64,000 nucleotides of DNA from the IMG/VR virus record IMGVR_UViG_3300030101_003058, positions 19,033 through 83,032 of that record. One strand, written 5' to 3'. The notes beneath the pieces were generated by a model, which was not told the DNA's origin, did not search any database, and saw nothing but the letters and a program-made list of their open reading frames with translations. Origin of the DNA: a virus. A program made the translations under genes and the position numbers. Shown in pieces: positions 32,853 through 41,527 of the stretch; within the stretch, counting starts at the first letter, position 1; every line of letters starts with the position of its first letter.

Positions 32853-32993
32853 AGTAACTATGGAGTTATAATGAATTACTTAAGTATTCTAAAGAACTAT
32901 CTTAAGATTCTCTTTATTATATTCTTTACTATTCAATACTATTACTTACTAGAGTATTCTAAAGAGATTCTTGAGTATATACAGGAGAAACGT

Positions 32994-33302
32994 ATGACTG
33001 AAATCATAGATCTCAATTCTAAACGAAAGCAATCCCAACAATCCCCACAGAACACATCAATCGACACAATGCTGATGTTGCTTGAGAAATACCACAGTAT
33101 GCTTAGGCAGATGAAAGATTCTGGTGTAGAACATTTGGATGTCACAGTTGGTGACAGTACACTTGAGTTTGTCCCTAAGAGCTTGTGTGTGATCGTTGGA
33201 GACGGATCTGTGGTATTGTCCGAGGGGTTGCATGGGTTAAATTCAATAGAAGCTCTAGGGCTTCAGAGCAAGCTCAAAGAGATTGTTTTTGAACAGACGT
33301 AA
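32994..33302 (+). CDS. hypothetical protein (102 aa)
   Basis: The ATG at 32994 follows AGGAGAAACGT. An in-frame ATG at 32871, with GGAG ahead, would add a hydrophobic N-terminus, but that stretch is built of AT-rich TATTCTAAAGA repeats and looks like leader. The protein is Gln/Ser-rich at the start, then mixed. Unknown. Confidence 0.55.
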   Translation: MTEIIDLNSKRKQSQQSPQNTSIDTMLMLLEKYHSMLRQMKDSGVEHLDVTVGDSTLEFVPKSLCVIVGDGSVVLSEGLHGLNSIEALGLQSKLKEIVFEQT

Positions 33303-33320
33303 GTAAACAATGGAGGGTAT

Positions 33321-33584
33321 ATGAGTAACAGAAAAACACCAGAAGAAATTCTACAGATTAATGGCTTTGAAAAACACCTAAACCACAGATGGTTTTTTAA
33401 GAACGACTTTGGAATTATTCGGGTAGATCTAGACAAGGAAGAAATTGCTTTTAGGAAGCCAACAGATCCTTCTCAAGATTTTTACCAAATGTACGATCAA
33501 GAAACATTTGATGCAGCCCTTGTGCAAACCTATGTGCGCTCTGGGATGTATGATTATCTTCGGCAGAAACAGGAGAGTACATGA
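33321..33584 (+). CDS. hypothetical protein (87 aa)
   Basis: ATG at 33321 with TGGAGGGTAT ahead. Beta/alpha with many aromatics; unknown. Its stop overlaps the next start. Confidence 0.6.
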   Translation: MSNRKTPEEILQINGFEKHLNHRWFFKNDFGIIRVDLDKEEIAFRKPTDPSQDFYQMYDQETFDAALVQTYVRSGMYDYLRQKQEST

Positions 33585-33781
33585 GCGTCCGTTGTAAGTG
33601 TTGCGATGTGCAGCTACTCACCATTCATCGCAAGAAAAACTCAAGCGAACTTGAGGATCTCTGCTCAACCTGTCGATCAGCAGCATGGTATCAATACAAT
33701 TACTTGAATGATCATCGGTATGTCCATCAGGAAGCTGAAGATGGCGATGTTAGTTATCCGCATGACTGTTCGAACTACTAG
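33581..33781 (+). CDS. putative zinc-binding protein (66 aa)
   Basis: CKCC near residue 5 and CSTC near residue 29 form a plausible four-Cys zinc site. Start overlaps the previous stop (ATGA). Unknown role upstream of the terminase genes. Confidence 0.6.
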   Translation: MSVRCKCCDVQLLTIHRKKNSSELEDLCSTCRSAAWYQYNYLNDHRYVHQEAEDGDVSYPHDCSNY

Positions 33782-33794
33782 CTAAAGGGGTATT

Positions 33795-34070
33795 ATGAAT
33801 AAGGCGATCATTAAAGATATAAGGATAGATGGTGGAGACACCTACGGTTTCATAGATACGTTTGAATCGGAGGGTGTATTGTATTCCGATTGTGCTATCG
33901 TGAACACTACAGTTTTTATCAGAATGAACTCAGTCCCGTTTCAAAGATGTTACTTTGAGAATTGTGAAATAAAAACTGAGGCAGGATCAATACACGGCTT
34001 AGGTGGTCAGAACTTTATCTCCAATAGTAAAATCAATGGTGAATTCAAAGAAGACTTCCGTACATATTGA
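33795..34070 (+). CDS. hypothetical protein, beta-rich (91 aa)
   Basis: ATG at 33795 after AAAGGGGTATT. Repeated short strands with Cys and Asn resemble pentapeptide-like or beta-helix repeats, but too short to assign. Unknown. Confidence 0.55.
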   Translation: MNKAIIKDIRIDGGDTYGFIDTFESEGVLYSDCAIVNTTVFIRMNSVPFQRCYFENCEIKTEAGSIHGLGGQNFISNSKINGEFKEDFRTY

Positions 34071-34101
34071 AATCTGTGAATTGTACCAGAATATCATTTG
34101 C

Positions 34102-34130
34102 TTGACAAGAGATAATTTTATGTTCATACT
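34102..34130 (+). promoter_or_regulatory. sigma70-type promoter before terminase genes
   Basis: TTGACA at 34102-34107, 17-base spacer, CATACT at 34125-34130, 73 bases ahead of the small terminase gene. Confidence 0.65.
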
Positions 34131-34202
34131 TAAGTACGTACAGGAGATTCTATGAATTTCTTTTGAAACACTAATTTAACACAACTATAGCTGGAGAAAT
34201 TT

Positions 34203-34541
34203 ATGGCTACTAAGAAAACTAAAGGTGTCGGCGGAAGAAAGCCGGGGATGACTAAAGAGATCGTCTCAGCGAGAAAACACCTGAGAACATGGGCAGAACT
34301 TGAGCATGAGGTTTCTGAGGATGTCTTGGAAGCATATAATGTTGTCCGAAGCGTTATGAAGGATTCTTCTGCTCCTCCTGCATCTCGTCGGGCTGCTGCT
34401 AATGATATCATCGCGTTCTTCAAAGAATTGCAACAGAAGTCTGAGAAGACTGTTGAGGATTTTGAAGGGAGTTTTGAGAATGACGGGGGGGATTCTGAAG
34501 ATGGTTCTAATGTACAGCCTTTGTTTAAATGGAGTGAATGA
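34203..34541 (+). CDS. terminase small subunit (probable)
   Basis: Encodes 112 residues: a Gly/Lys-rich start, a helical middle and an acidic Gly/Asp-rich tail. Position just before the large subunit, size and charge pattern fit a small terminase that recognises phage DNA and feeds it to the motor. No classical HTH is obvious, so the call rests mostly on context. Confidence 0.6.
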   Translation: MATKKTKGVGGRKPGMTKEIVSARKHLRTWAELEHEVSEDVLEAYNVVRSVMKDSSAPPASRRAAANDIIAFFKELQQKSEKTVEDFEGSFENDGGDSEDGSNVQPLFKWSE

Positions 34542-34562
34542 TAGTAATACGGGAGGTGTTGT

Positions 34563-37500
34563 TTGAGTAACGAGAGACACGTACTGAAGCCGCAACCGGG
34601 ACCACAAACAGATTTCCTTAAAGCCGATGAAACTTATGTTTTCTACGGCGGTGGTGCTAAGTAACACTGGTTCCACCTTAAAAACACCTGTCTAATCGGG
34701 GAAACCTACGGTTGATTTATCAACTAGGGCAATCCTGAGCGAATATCGTAATCAATATAAACTCTAAGATTTATCTAAGGAGAAACAGAAATGCCAGACA
34801 TTAAGCCGATATACGGTTACCCAAACTATTCAGTATCTTCGGATGGTGTTGTTTGGAGCAACATTACGGGGAAGCCTGTAACTGAGTATATTACCGAATC
34901 TAGCCCCACTGTCAAAAGGGGTTCCGGTTACCATAGGGTACAGCTTTACAAGAACGGTAAAGGTAAAAAGTTCTTTGTTCATCGTCTTGTAGCGTTAGCC
35001 TTTATATCAAACGATGACCCAGAGGCCAACTGCGTTAACCACAAAAACGGTAATAAAGCAGATAATTCTGTGGAAAATCTTGAGTGGGTTACACACCGCC
35101 AGAATGTAGATCACGCAGTTGAAACAGGTCTGCAACTCAAAGGCGAGGCAGTAGGCACTTCCATCTACGAGGAACAAATGGTTCACAAGGCTTGTCAGAT
35201 GATTGCTCGGGGTGATTTATCACTTCAAGACATCTCTGATGAGACGGGACTTGGTTACCACACAGTGTCTGATCTGAAGAATCGGCGCTCATGGAACCAT
35301 ATCACCGAACAATATGATTACGATAAGGCCAAGAGACTACCGAGGTCGCGCAGAACTGCGTAAGATAGTAGGGTAGGCTGCAAGTGCAGCCGAAACGGCA
35401 GGAACGTGTTTACACGTTAAGATATAGTCCGATACTCGGGGAAACCCGAGAGTGACCTCACGAGTCACATAACAGCCACGGGTGGTGGCAAGAGTTGGGC
35501 CATACTTGCAGATAATCTCAAGTACATACATGACCCAAATTATTTCTCAGTGTTCTTCAGGGAAACCACGACCCAGATAGAATCTGGACTCTGGCCCGAG
35601 GCCCTGAAGATGTATGAACCGTTCTTGAAATATCAGAGCGGCCCAAAGAAAGGTAAACTTCTTCCCGGTGTCAAAATCCGAGATAAAGACAAAACAATAA
35701 TCTGGCCCTCGGGTGCCAAGACACGTTTCAGTTACCTTCAGAATGACCGTGATGCTAACCAGTGGTACGGTACGGAGCTTTCTCGGGTGTATATGGACGA
35801 GTTCCAGCATTTCTCCGAAGTGCAGTTTACCGTACTTCGTTCGCGTCTGCGTTCTAAAGCTAAGTTCCCATCTGCAATGCGCTGTACAATGAACCCAGAC
35901 AGCGGACACTTTGTTCTTGAGTTTATCCGAAGATATCTTGACGAAGATGGTTATCCTATCAGGGATTACTCAGGTAAACGCGCATGGTTCATTATGCAAG
36001 GCGGGGATATCTATACGGATTGGGATTTTGATGCTCTGCAAGAAAAGTTCCCAGATCAGACACCACAGAGCTATACGTATGTCCCGTCGGTGCTCTCTGA
36101 TAACCAAGAGTTGTTAAAACTTGAGCCGGGATATGCAGATATCCTTAAGTCTTTGCCTGATGTAAAACGCAGGCAGCTTCTGGAAGGTTGTTGGTTCGTG
36201 AGCGACAACAATGCGATGTACTTTGATCGCACTTGGTTACACAGGATAAACTCTGTCCCTCCAAATTGTAAAGCAGTCCGCGCATGGGATAAAGCATCTG
36301 AGGAACCGAACCCTTCCCTCCGACATCCTGACTACACTGCATCTGTTAAGATGTACAAGGATAAGCACGGGAATTACTATTTGTGTGAGGGCACAAGGTT
36401 CCGCAAGCAGTCTGGTGAACGGGATATGATGATTCTGAATCAAGCAGAGCATGATGGTAGGGATTGCTACATTGTGTTTCCGATAGATCCGGGATCTTCT
36501 GGAAAATCTGAGTTCCGACACTCAACTAAAACATTTCTGGAAGAAGGCTTTGTAGTAAAGCGTGACCCTATGGCCCCGACAAAACCGAAGGTACTGAAGT
36601 TTGAGCCATTTGCAACAGCGGCTCAGAACGGTCAAGTATATTTGGTTGAGAAGGAATGGGATTCTGATAATCTCAAGGCTTATTTGGATGAGCTTGAGTC
36701 ATTTACAGGGGAACGTTCGAATGCTTCAAGAAAAGACGATTAACAACTTTGTTACCACAGCAAACCCAGTCGTCTATAAACTCCTTTAATTGCTGGAAAC
36801 TCCAGTCAGACTTTGAGTAGGATATTGCACGGTAACGTAGCAACGAACCCTGAAAACCTCAAAGGTATGGACAATCAGCAGACAATAGTGTAGACTCTGT
36901 AAGTAGAGATATAAATTTATTTACGGAGGAATTATTTTGGAAATTAAAAAAGTAAGAGGTTTTGAAAACTATTATGTGAGTAAAAACGGCGATGTGTTTT
37001 CTACATGGCACGGGACCATGAAGAAAATGACCTTACAACTTCATAAGAGCGGTTACTACAGCATTCGACTGTCTAGAGGGTTGCGGGATTACCAAGGTTT
37101 TATGGTGCACAGGCTTGTAGCAGAAGCCTTTATCGAAAACCCGGAAGATTTACCTACCGTAAACCACAAAAATGGTATTAAAACTGACAACCGTGTTGAG
37201 AACCTTGAGTGGATGACATATAAAGAAAACAACCGCCACGCATGGGATATTGGCTTGTGCGATGGTCGCCGGGGTGTCAACAACCATTTCTCTAAAATAT
37301 CAGAGGGTGATGTTCGAACTATTTGTGAGCTTTTGCAAGAAGGTAAGCAGAGTAGACAAGAGATTGCCGATTGTGTTGGTGTCAAATACAACATAGTCAG
37401 CTCTATTGTGGAACGTAGGGATTGGGCACACATAAGTCAGGACTACGACATCCCAAAGCCGCGTAAGATTGCTAAGAAAACTTCTGACGATGTTGCAATA

Positions 37501-37947
37501 GAAGTCTGTAAACTTCTCAATCAAGGTGTTCGTAATAAAGACATTTGCAAGAAGCTGCAAGTTAATGCAGGTTTTGTTACGTCTATAAAAATCGGTAGAC
37601 GTTATAAACATATTTCCAAAATATATTTACACTAAGTTTCAACGACCATCGAAAGCACACGAAAGTGTAGTTAGTAGAGTAGGCTTAAGCAAGCCGAAAC
37701 TAGGAGAGGAGTCTTGAAAGACTCCTAAGATATGGTCTGATCTGCATAGAGATATGCAGCAGCACTTAGAGTGCGGGGAGAGCGTAGCGAACTCTCCTGA
37801 ACATCAATGTGGGTAGATGCAACAGCATCAGCATTCAACAGCCTAAGCCGAGAAAAAGTAATCCCCCAATTCTCCTTAGGCGAATTTTCCAGTAACAGTC
37901 CCACAGCTTTCAAAACACACAAGGATTCCGTAGATTACTACGAATAA
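34563..37947 (+). CDS. terL: terminase large subunit, three exons split by two group I introns
   Basis: Exons 34563-34658, 35481-36740 and 37810-37947 join in frame to 497 residues. The start is TTG after GGGAGGTGTTG. Walker A (FYGGGA + GGGKS) is made by the first splice. Walker B is RVYMDEFQHF. In the C-terminal RNase H-like nuclease, acidic residues lie in RAWDKA and in KDD + WVDATASAF, which the second splice joins. The protein cuts concatemers and powers DNA packaging into the prohead. Unspliced RNA would stop at 34662-34664, so it depends on splicing. Confidence 0.9.
34659..35480 (+). other. group I intron 1 in terL (Walker A site)
   Basis: The 822 bases begin after U (GCU) and end in G, as group I introns do. 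An S-type core element AAGATATAGTCCGA is at 35419-35432, with paired elements around 34690-34735 and a hairpin ACTCGGG/CCCGAG near the 3' end. It carries an HNH gene. Sequence differs from introns 2-4, so it is a separate type. Confidence 0.85.
34791..35363 (+). CDS. HNH homing endonuclease of intron 1
   Basis: Encodes 190 residues. NUMOD4-like start (IYGYPNYSVSSDGVVWS), HNH core (HRLVALAFISN, CVNHKNGNKADNSVENLEWVTHRQN) and a helix-turn-helix C-terminal part (LSLQDISDETGLGYHTVSDL). Starts with ATG after AAGGAGAAACAGA. It should cut intronless terL at the P-loop codons to drive intron homing. Confidence 0.88.
   Translation: MPDIKPIYGYPNYSVSSDGVVWSNITGKPVTEYITESSPTVKRGSGYHRVQLYKNGKGKKFFVHRLVALAFISNDDPEANCVNHKNGNKADNSVENLEWVTHRQNVDHAVETGLQLKGEAVGTSIYEEQMVHKACQMIARGDLSLQDISDETGLGYHTVSDLKNRRSWNHITEQYDYDKAKRLPRSRRTA
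36741..37809 (+). other. group I intron 2 in terL (nuclease site)
   Basis: 1069 bases; 5' exon ends in U (GAU), intron ends in G. Core pieces shared with introns 3 and 4: AATTGCTGG-AACTC near 36790, GACAATCAGCAG near 36870, TTCAACGACC at 37638 and AAGATATGGTCTGA at 37727-37740. Carries an HNH gene. Confidence 0.88.
36937..37635 (+). CDS. HNH homing endonuclease of intron 2 (TTG start)
   Basis: Encodes 232 residues from TTG at 36937 after GGAGGAATTATT. NUMOD4-like start (RGFENYYVSKNGDVFS), HNH core (HRLVAEAFIENP, VNHKNGIKTDNRVENLEWMTYKEN), then two HTH-like repeats (residues ~120-160 and 185-225). A hairpin (36899-36905/36918-36924) touches the ribosome binding site, likely limiting translation. 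Confidence 0.88.
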   Translation: MEIKKVRGFENYYVSKNGDVFSTWHGTMKKMTLQLHKSGYYSIRLSRGLRDYQGFMVHRLVAEAFIENPEDLPTVNHKNGIKTDNRVENLEWMTYKENNRHAWDIGLCDGRRGVNNHFSKISEGDVRTICELLQEGKQSRQEIADCVGVKYNIVSSIVERRDWAHISQDYDIPKPRKIAKKTSDDVAIEVCKLLNQGVRNKDICKKLQVNAGFVTSIKIGRRYKHISKIYLH

Positions 37948-37999
37948 CAACAATTATACCAGAATCTCAAACAAATGTGTAGTTTGCTACTAATAAGTA

Positions 38000-38028
38000 T
38001 TGACAACCAAGAGGTTATCCCCCATAAT
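38000..38028 (+). promoter_or_regulatory. sigma70-type promoter before portal gene
   Basis: TTGACA at 38000-38005, 17-base spacer, CATAAT at 38023-38028. It restarts transcription after the intron-bearing terminase gene. Confidence 0.7.
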
Positions 38029-38161
38029 GTAAGTGTAAGGGGAGAGGAAATAGAACATTATAACATAGCGTTCTTTAGCCCCCTTAGCAGAATTCCAAAG
38101 GATAGCCTCTGGTTGTCTTTTTGTATTTTCACCAAATACACCAAGAGGATATTAAAATTAT

Positions 38162-39622
38162 ATGAGTGATGACGACATCGTTGTAAAGCCAACAGGTGTC
38201 GCCAGCGAAGAATCCGCAACCAGTCGCATGAACCTATCCCAAGTAGGTTACACTGGTCTGAAGGAAGTCTCAGGCTACATCTTTGAAGATGCAAAGGTGG
38301 AGCTTAGATATCCTTACGCTGGTGAAACCTACCGCAAGATGATGCTCGATCCTACCATTGCTTCTGTGACAAACTTCATCAAACTGATGATTACCAAAGC
38401 AGAATGGGCTGCATCATATCCAGAGGACGCTTCTGAAGAAGTTAAGGAAGCAGCAGAATTCCTCGGGTACTGCATGAGCAATATGGTGGATCAGACTTGG
38501 CGAGAGTTCATAAGTCAAGTTGTTGATTACATCTTCTACGGTTTTCAGATTAACGAGAAAGTCTACACCCGAGTGACATCAGGTGAATGGGCTGGAAAGA
38601 TTAAGTGGAAGCATCTTCCAAGCAGACCTCAAGATACTCTGACAGGCTGGGGTATTTCCAAAGACGGTCTTGTGCAATATGTCAAGCAAAACCCCTCCCG
38701 CCTTGGTGTTTCGGCTCCAGAAGGCGAAGTCAAGATCCCCCGCAAGAAGTTCCTTCATTTCAAGCATCATCCAAGGAGTAGTAACCCCGAGGGTACTGCT
38801 GGTCTTCGTGGATGTTATTTGCCATGGAAGGAAAAGACTCTCGCAAACGAACTTGAGCTTGTAGGTCTTACAAAAGACTTGGCTGGGATTGTTAATATAG
38901 GCGTAGACGCAGAGTATCTTGCAAAAGCTGCTTTGAATCCGGCTGGTCCTGAAGCACGTAATATTGAGCAGATGAAAAAAGATGCTGCTAATCTTTCCGC
39001 AGGATCTCAATCTTTCGTAATAACGCCCATTGCTTATTCTGAGTCAGGTAAAGACCTGTTCAACTTTGAATTAACTGGGGTCCAAGGTTCAGGAAAACAA
39101 TTTTCGACTGACACTGTTATTCGAAGAAAGCAGAACGAGATGTTGACCGTATTTCTGGCAGATGTCCTAAAAATAGGTCAGGACTCAGCAGGCTCCTACG
39201 CTCTCAGCGATTCCAAGAACAACATCCTTGCCCTTGCCCTAGAGGGTTATCTAAAGACAATCTCCGATGTAATCAACCGCGATCTTGTTCCCCAGACTCT
39301 AGCCATGAATGGTTGGAAGTTTTCTGCTGAGGAAATGCCCAAGATTACCTTTGGTGATATTGAAGATCGTGACTTGGATGTTCTTTCTAAGTATCTACAA
39401 AGGGTTGCCGCCACGGGCTTGATTTTCAAAGATAAGAAGCTAGATGCTGCTATCCGTAAAGCTGCAAATCTTCCAGAAGCTGATTACGATGATCCAATGC
39501 CTGAGCAAGACTCAGGTGACTCAAGGTCTGGATCGGGGTTATCCGAAGGAATGCCCAACGGCACTGGAGATAGCGATGGAGACTCAGGAGACGATTCAAT
39601 TGATAATGCTGAAAACGCCTAA
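38162..39622 (+). CDS. portal protein (Mu gp29/DUF935-like)
   Basis: Encodes 486 residues. The N-terminal half (YRKMMLDPTIASVTNFIKLMI, WREFISQVVDYIFYGF) matches the DUF935 type of portal, which forms the 12-fold ring at one head vertex through which DNA passes. The C-terminus is a Gly/Ser/Asp-rich disordered tail. Gene order (terminase, portal, protease) supports the call. Confidence 0.85.
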   Translation: MSDDDIVVKPTGVASEESATSRMNLSQVGYTGLKEVSGYIFEDAKVELRYPYAGETYRKMMLDPTIASVTNFIKLMITKAEWAASYPEDASEEVKEAAEFLGYCMSNMVDQTWREFISQVVDYIFYGFQINEKVYTRVTSGEWAGKIKWKHLPSRPQDTLTGWGISKDGLVQYVKQNPSRLGVSAPEGEVKIPRKKFLHFKHHPRSSNPEGTAGLRGCYLPWKEKTLANELELVGLTKDLAGIVNIGVDAEYLAKAALNPAGPEARNIEQMKKDAANLSAGSQSFVITPIAYSESGKDLFNFELTGVQGSGKQFSTDTVIRRKQNEMLTVFLADVLKIGQDSAGSYALSDSKNNILALALEGYLKTISDVINRDLVPQTLAMNGWKFSAEEMPKITFGDIEDRDLDVLSKYLQRVAATGLIFKDKKLDAAIRKAANLPEADYDDPMPEQDSGDSRSGSGLSEGMPNGTGDSDGDSGDDSIDNAENA

Positions 39623-39631
39623 GGAGGTTAA

Positions 39632-41083
39632 ATGGCACATTCACTAAATAGGCTCCTTGGGTCTATCACTCAAACGCCTATGCTTACTACTCAAGAGAAC
39701 TTACTGAGTGTTCTTGAGTATATTAATTCTAGGAATGCTCAAGAAGATTTTGCAATCGTATCTCAGGCAGAGGCTAGAGCGTTCTCTAAAGAATCCCCGC
39801 CGACTGTTGAGAACGGCATTGGCCTTCTGACCATTGAAGGTAGTCTGACATACAAATGGAATTGGTTGTCCGCAATGTGTGGATTGGCCAGCTACCAACA
39901 GATCACTGCTGATTTCGAGAACATGATTGAGCAAGGTGCTCATACCGTGGTGCTTGACATTGATTCCCCAGGCGGGATGGCACATGGAAATTTCGAAGCC
40001 GCAATGGCTATGCGGGATATGGCTGATGCAAACGGTGTCAGAATTGTTACCTACGTGGACGGCATTTGCGCCTCAGCCGCACTAGCATTGGCAAGTGTCT
40101 CGGACGAAATTATTATGAACCCCCTTTCAAAAATAGGGTCGATTGGTGTTGTCGTAAGTCTATACAACGAACTTCCGATGAAGATCAAAGAGGGTGCTGA
40201 AGCAATCTTTGTTTACTCTGGTGATTCCAAAGTCCCCTATGATGCTGAAGGTAAGATTCGACAGGATTTCATTGATGAGATTCAAAAAGACACTGACGCT
40301 CTCTATACACAGTTCATCCGACACGTAGCACAGTTTAGGCCAATGTCCGAAGGTGAGATTAGAGACACCCAAGCAAAAATGTTTAGGGCTGAAGACGCAA
40401 CCGTAAAAGGTCTTGCTGATCGAGTAATGACTTCTGCTGAATTCATCGAATACCTTGCCCAACTATCAGAGAAACAACAGGAGAAAGAATCAATGCCTAT
40501 CTTTGGTTTCGGCAAGAAGAAGCAGCCGAATATGTCCCAAGAAGAACCCGAGGTTTCCCTTGAGGAACCATCCCCTTCTAGTGAATTGCTGGAGGGTAAC
40601 AATCAGGAGGGTGTTCAGGATAACCCAGAATCTCCCTCTATGCAATCCAAAGAAGAAACTAACGAAGAGGTTAATATGACCCTTGAAGAATTGCTGGCTT
40701 CCAACCCGGAAGCGAAAGAGCAGTTTGATACACTGACTTCTGCTAAAGCTGAAGAACTTTCTGGTGAACTCAAGAAGCAACTTGAGAAACTTGAGAGTGA
40801 GCGTGTTGAAGCTGCCAAAGCTGAATACAAGGAATTGGTCGCTGGCTATTCCTTTGTGGGTGCAGATGCACAAGAGAAAGTAGCTACCTTCCTGTACAAC
40901 GCTAATGCCGAGAAGATGGAAGGCGTTGAAGAAGTAATGGAAGCTCTTGAGTCTGCCCGTAATGCTGTTGAAGCTGTTGTTGATGAAGAAATTGGCGACA
41001 GTGGTGAGCAGCTTGAAGTAGACGAACAGGCTCGTGATCAATCACTTGTTCGTGAACAAATTAAAAAGCGTTACGCAAAATAA
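39632..41083 (+). CDS. head maturation protease (S49/ClpP fold) fused to scaffold
   Basis: Encodes 483 residues. Residues 60-280 are an S49 (SppA-like) serine peptidase: VVLDIDSPGGMAHG, then GICASAALALAS with the likely catalytic Ser, then a Lys-bearing stretch near SKIGSIG. From about 290 a Glu/Gln/Lys-rich coiled-coil domain follows, typical of a scaffold. As in lambda C/Nu3, the enzyme would process itself and the scaffold during head assembly. Confidence 0.87.
   Translation: MAHSLNRLLGSITQTPMLTTQENLLSVLEYINSRNAQEDFAIVSQAEARAFSKESPPTVENGIGLLTIEGSLTYKWNWLSAMCGLASYQQITADFENMIEQGAHTVVLDIDSPGGMAHGNFEAAMAMRDMADANGVRIVTYVDGICASAALALASVSDEIIMNPLSKIGSIGVVVSLYNELPMKIKEGAEAIFVYSGDSKVPYDAEGKIRQDFIDEIQKDTDALYTQFIRHVAQFRPMSEGEIRDTQAKMFRAEDATVKGLADRVMTSAEFIEYLAQLSEKQQEKESMPIFGFGKKKQPNMSQEEPEVSLEEPSPSSELLEGNNQEGVQDNPESPSMQSKEETNEEVNMTLEELLASNPEAKEQFDTLTSAKAEELSGELKKQLEKLESERVEAAKAEYKELVAGYSFVGADAQEKVATFLYNANAEKMEGVEEVMEALESARNAVEAVVDEEIGDSGEQLEVDEQARDQSLVREQIKKRYAK
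40493..41083 (+). CDS. nested scaffolding protein (internal start)
   Basis: An in-frame ATG at 40493 inside the protease gene follows AGGAGAAAGAATC and would give a 196-residue scaffold (MPIFGFGKKKQP...), Glu-rich and helical. This mirrors Nu3 within lambda C. A second internal ATG at 40676, after GAGGTTAAT, would give 135 residues. Confidence 0.65.
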   Translation: MPIFGFGKKKQPNMSQEEPEVSLEEPSPSSELLEGNNQEGVQDNPESPSMQSKEETNEEVNMTLEELLASNPEAKEQFDTLTSAKAEELSGELKKQLEKLESERVEAAKAEYKELVAGYSFVGADAQEKVATFLYNANAEKMEGVEEVMEALESARNAVEAVVDEEIGDSGEQLEVDEQARDQSLVREQIKKRYAK

Positions 41084-41107
41084 TTAATCCTCTGGAGGTT
41101 TTTACAA

Positions 41108-41485
41108 ATGGCTAAACTTGGTGAGCGCGGTAATAAGCTCGGTAATCTGGTGAAGTACGAAGAAGGTACTCACATCGGTTACTGCCGCAAGGTTGTAGTT
41201 GCTAATGAAGCGGCTGCTGAAGAATACACTATCGGTACTCTGTTGGGTTTCGATGGTACTGATTGGAAGATTTCTGATCCTGCTGCTGTAGACGGTTCTG
41301 AGACTCCGGCTGCAATCGTTATTGAAGATGTTTCTGTTCCTGCTACGACTAATACTGACGTAGTTGTTCTGTATCGTGGTCCTGCTGGCGTTGCTGATGA
41401 AGCTCTGGTACTTGGTGATCATACCCAAGCAGATGCTAACGCAGCAGTTGAAGCACTCGGTATCAAGGTAATGGAGCAGGTTTAA
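41108..41485 (+). CDS. head decoration protein (lambda D-like)
   Basis: Encodes 125 residues, beta-rich and Ala/Val/Thr-rich, beginning with a Gly/Asn-rich arm. Position between protease/scaffold and major capsid, plus size, fit a D-type decoration protein that stabilises the expanded head. Start after CTGGAGGTTTTTACAA. Confidence 0.8.
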   Translation: MAKLGERGNKLGNLVKYEEGTHIGYCRKVVVANEAAAEEYTIGTLLGFDGTDWKISDPAAVDGSETPAAIVIEDVSVPATTNTDVVVLYRGPAGVADEALVLGDHTQADANAAVEALGIKVMEQV

Positions 41486-41527
41486 TCCTGCTTCTGCTGA
41501 ACTAACAAATAGGAGTTATAGATTACA

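Noticed and set aside
32871-32993. N-terminal extension of the gene at 32994 with a membrane-like helix
   Set aside because: Built of AT-rich repeated TATTCTAAAGA units resembling the leader; the downstream ATG has the better ribosome binding site. Kept as an alternative only.
34659-37809. Terminase as a broken pseudogene
   Set aside because: Three pieces join in frame at conserved motifs with group I boundaries; no other terminase is seen.
38005-38112. Inverted repeat AACCAAGAGG...CCTCTGGTT around the portal promoter
   Set aside because: The left arm lies upstream of the expected transcript start, so no RNA hairpin would form; probably coincidental.
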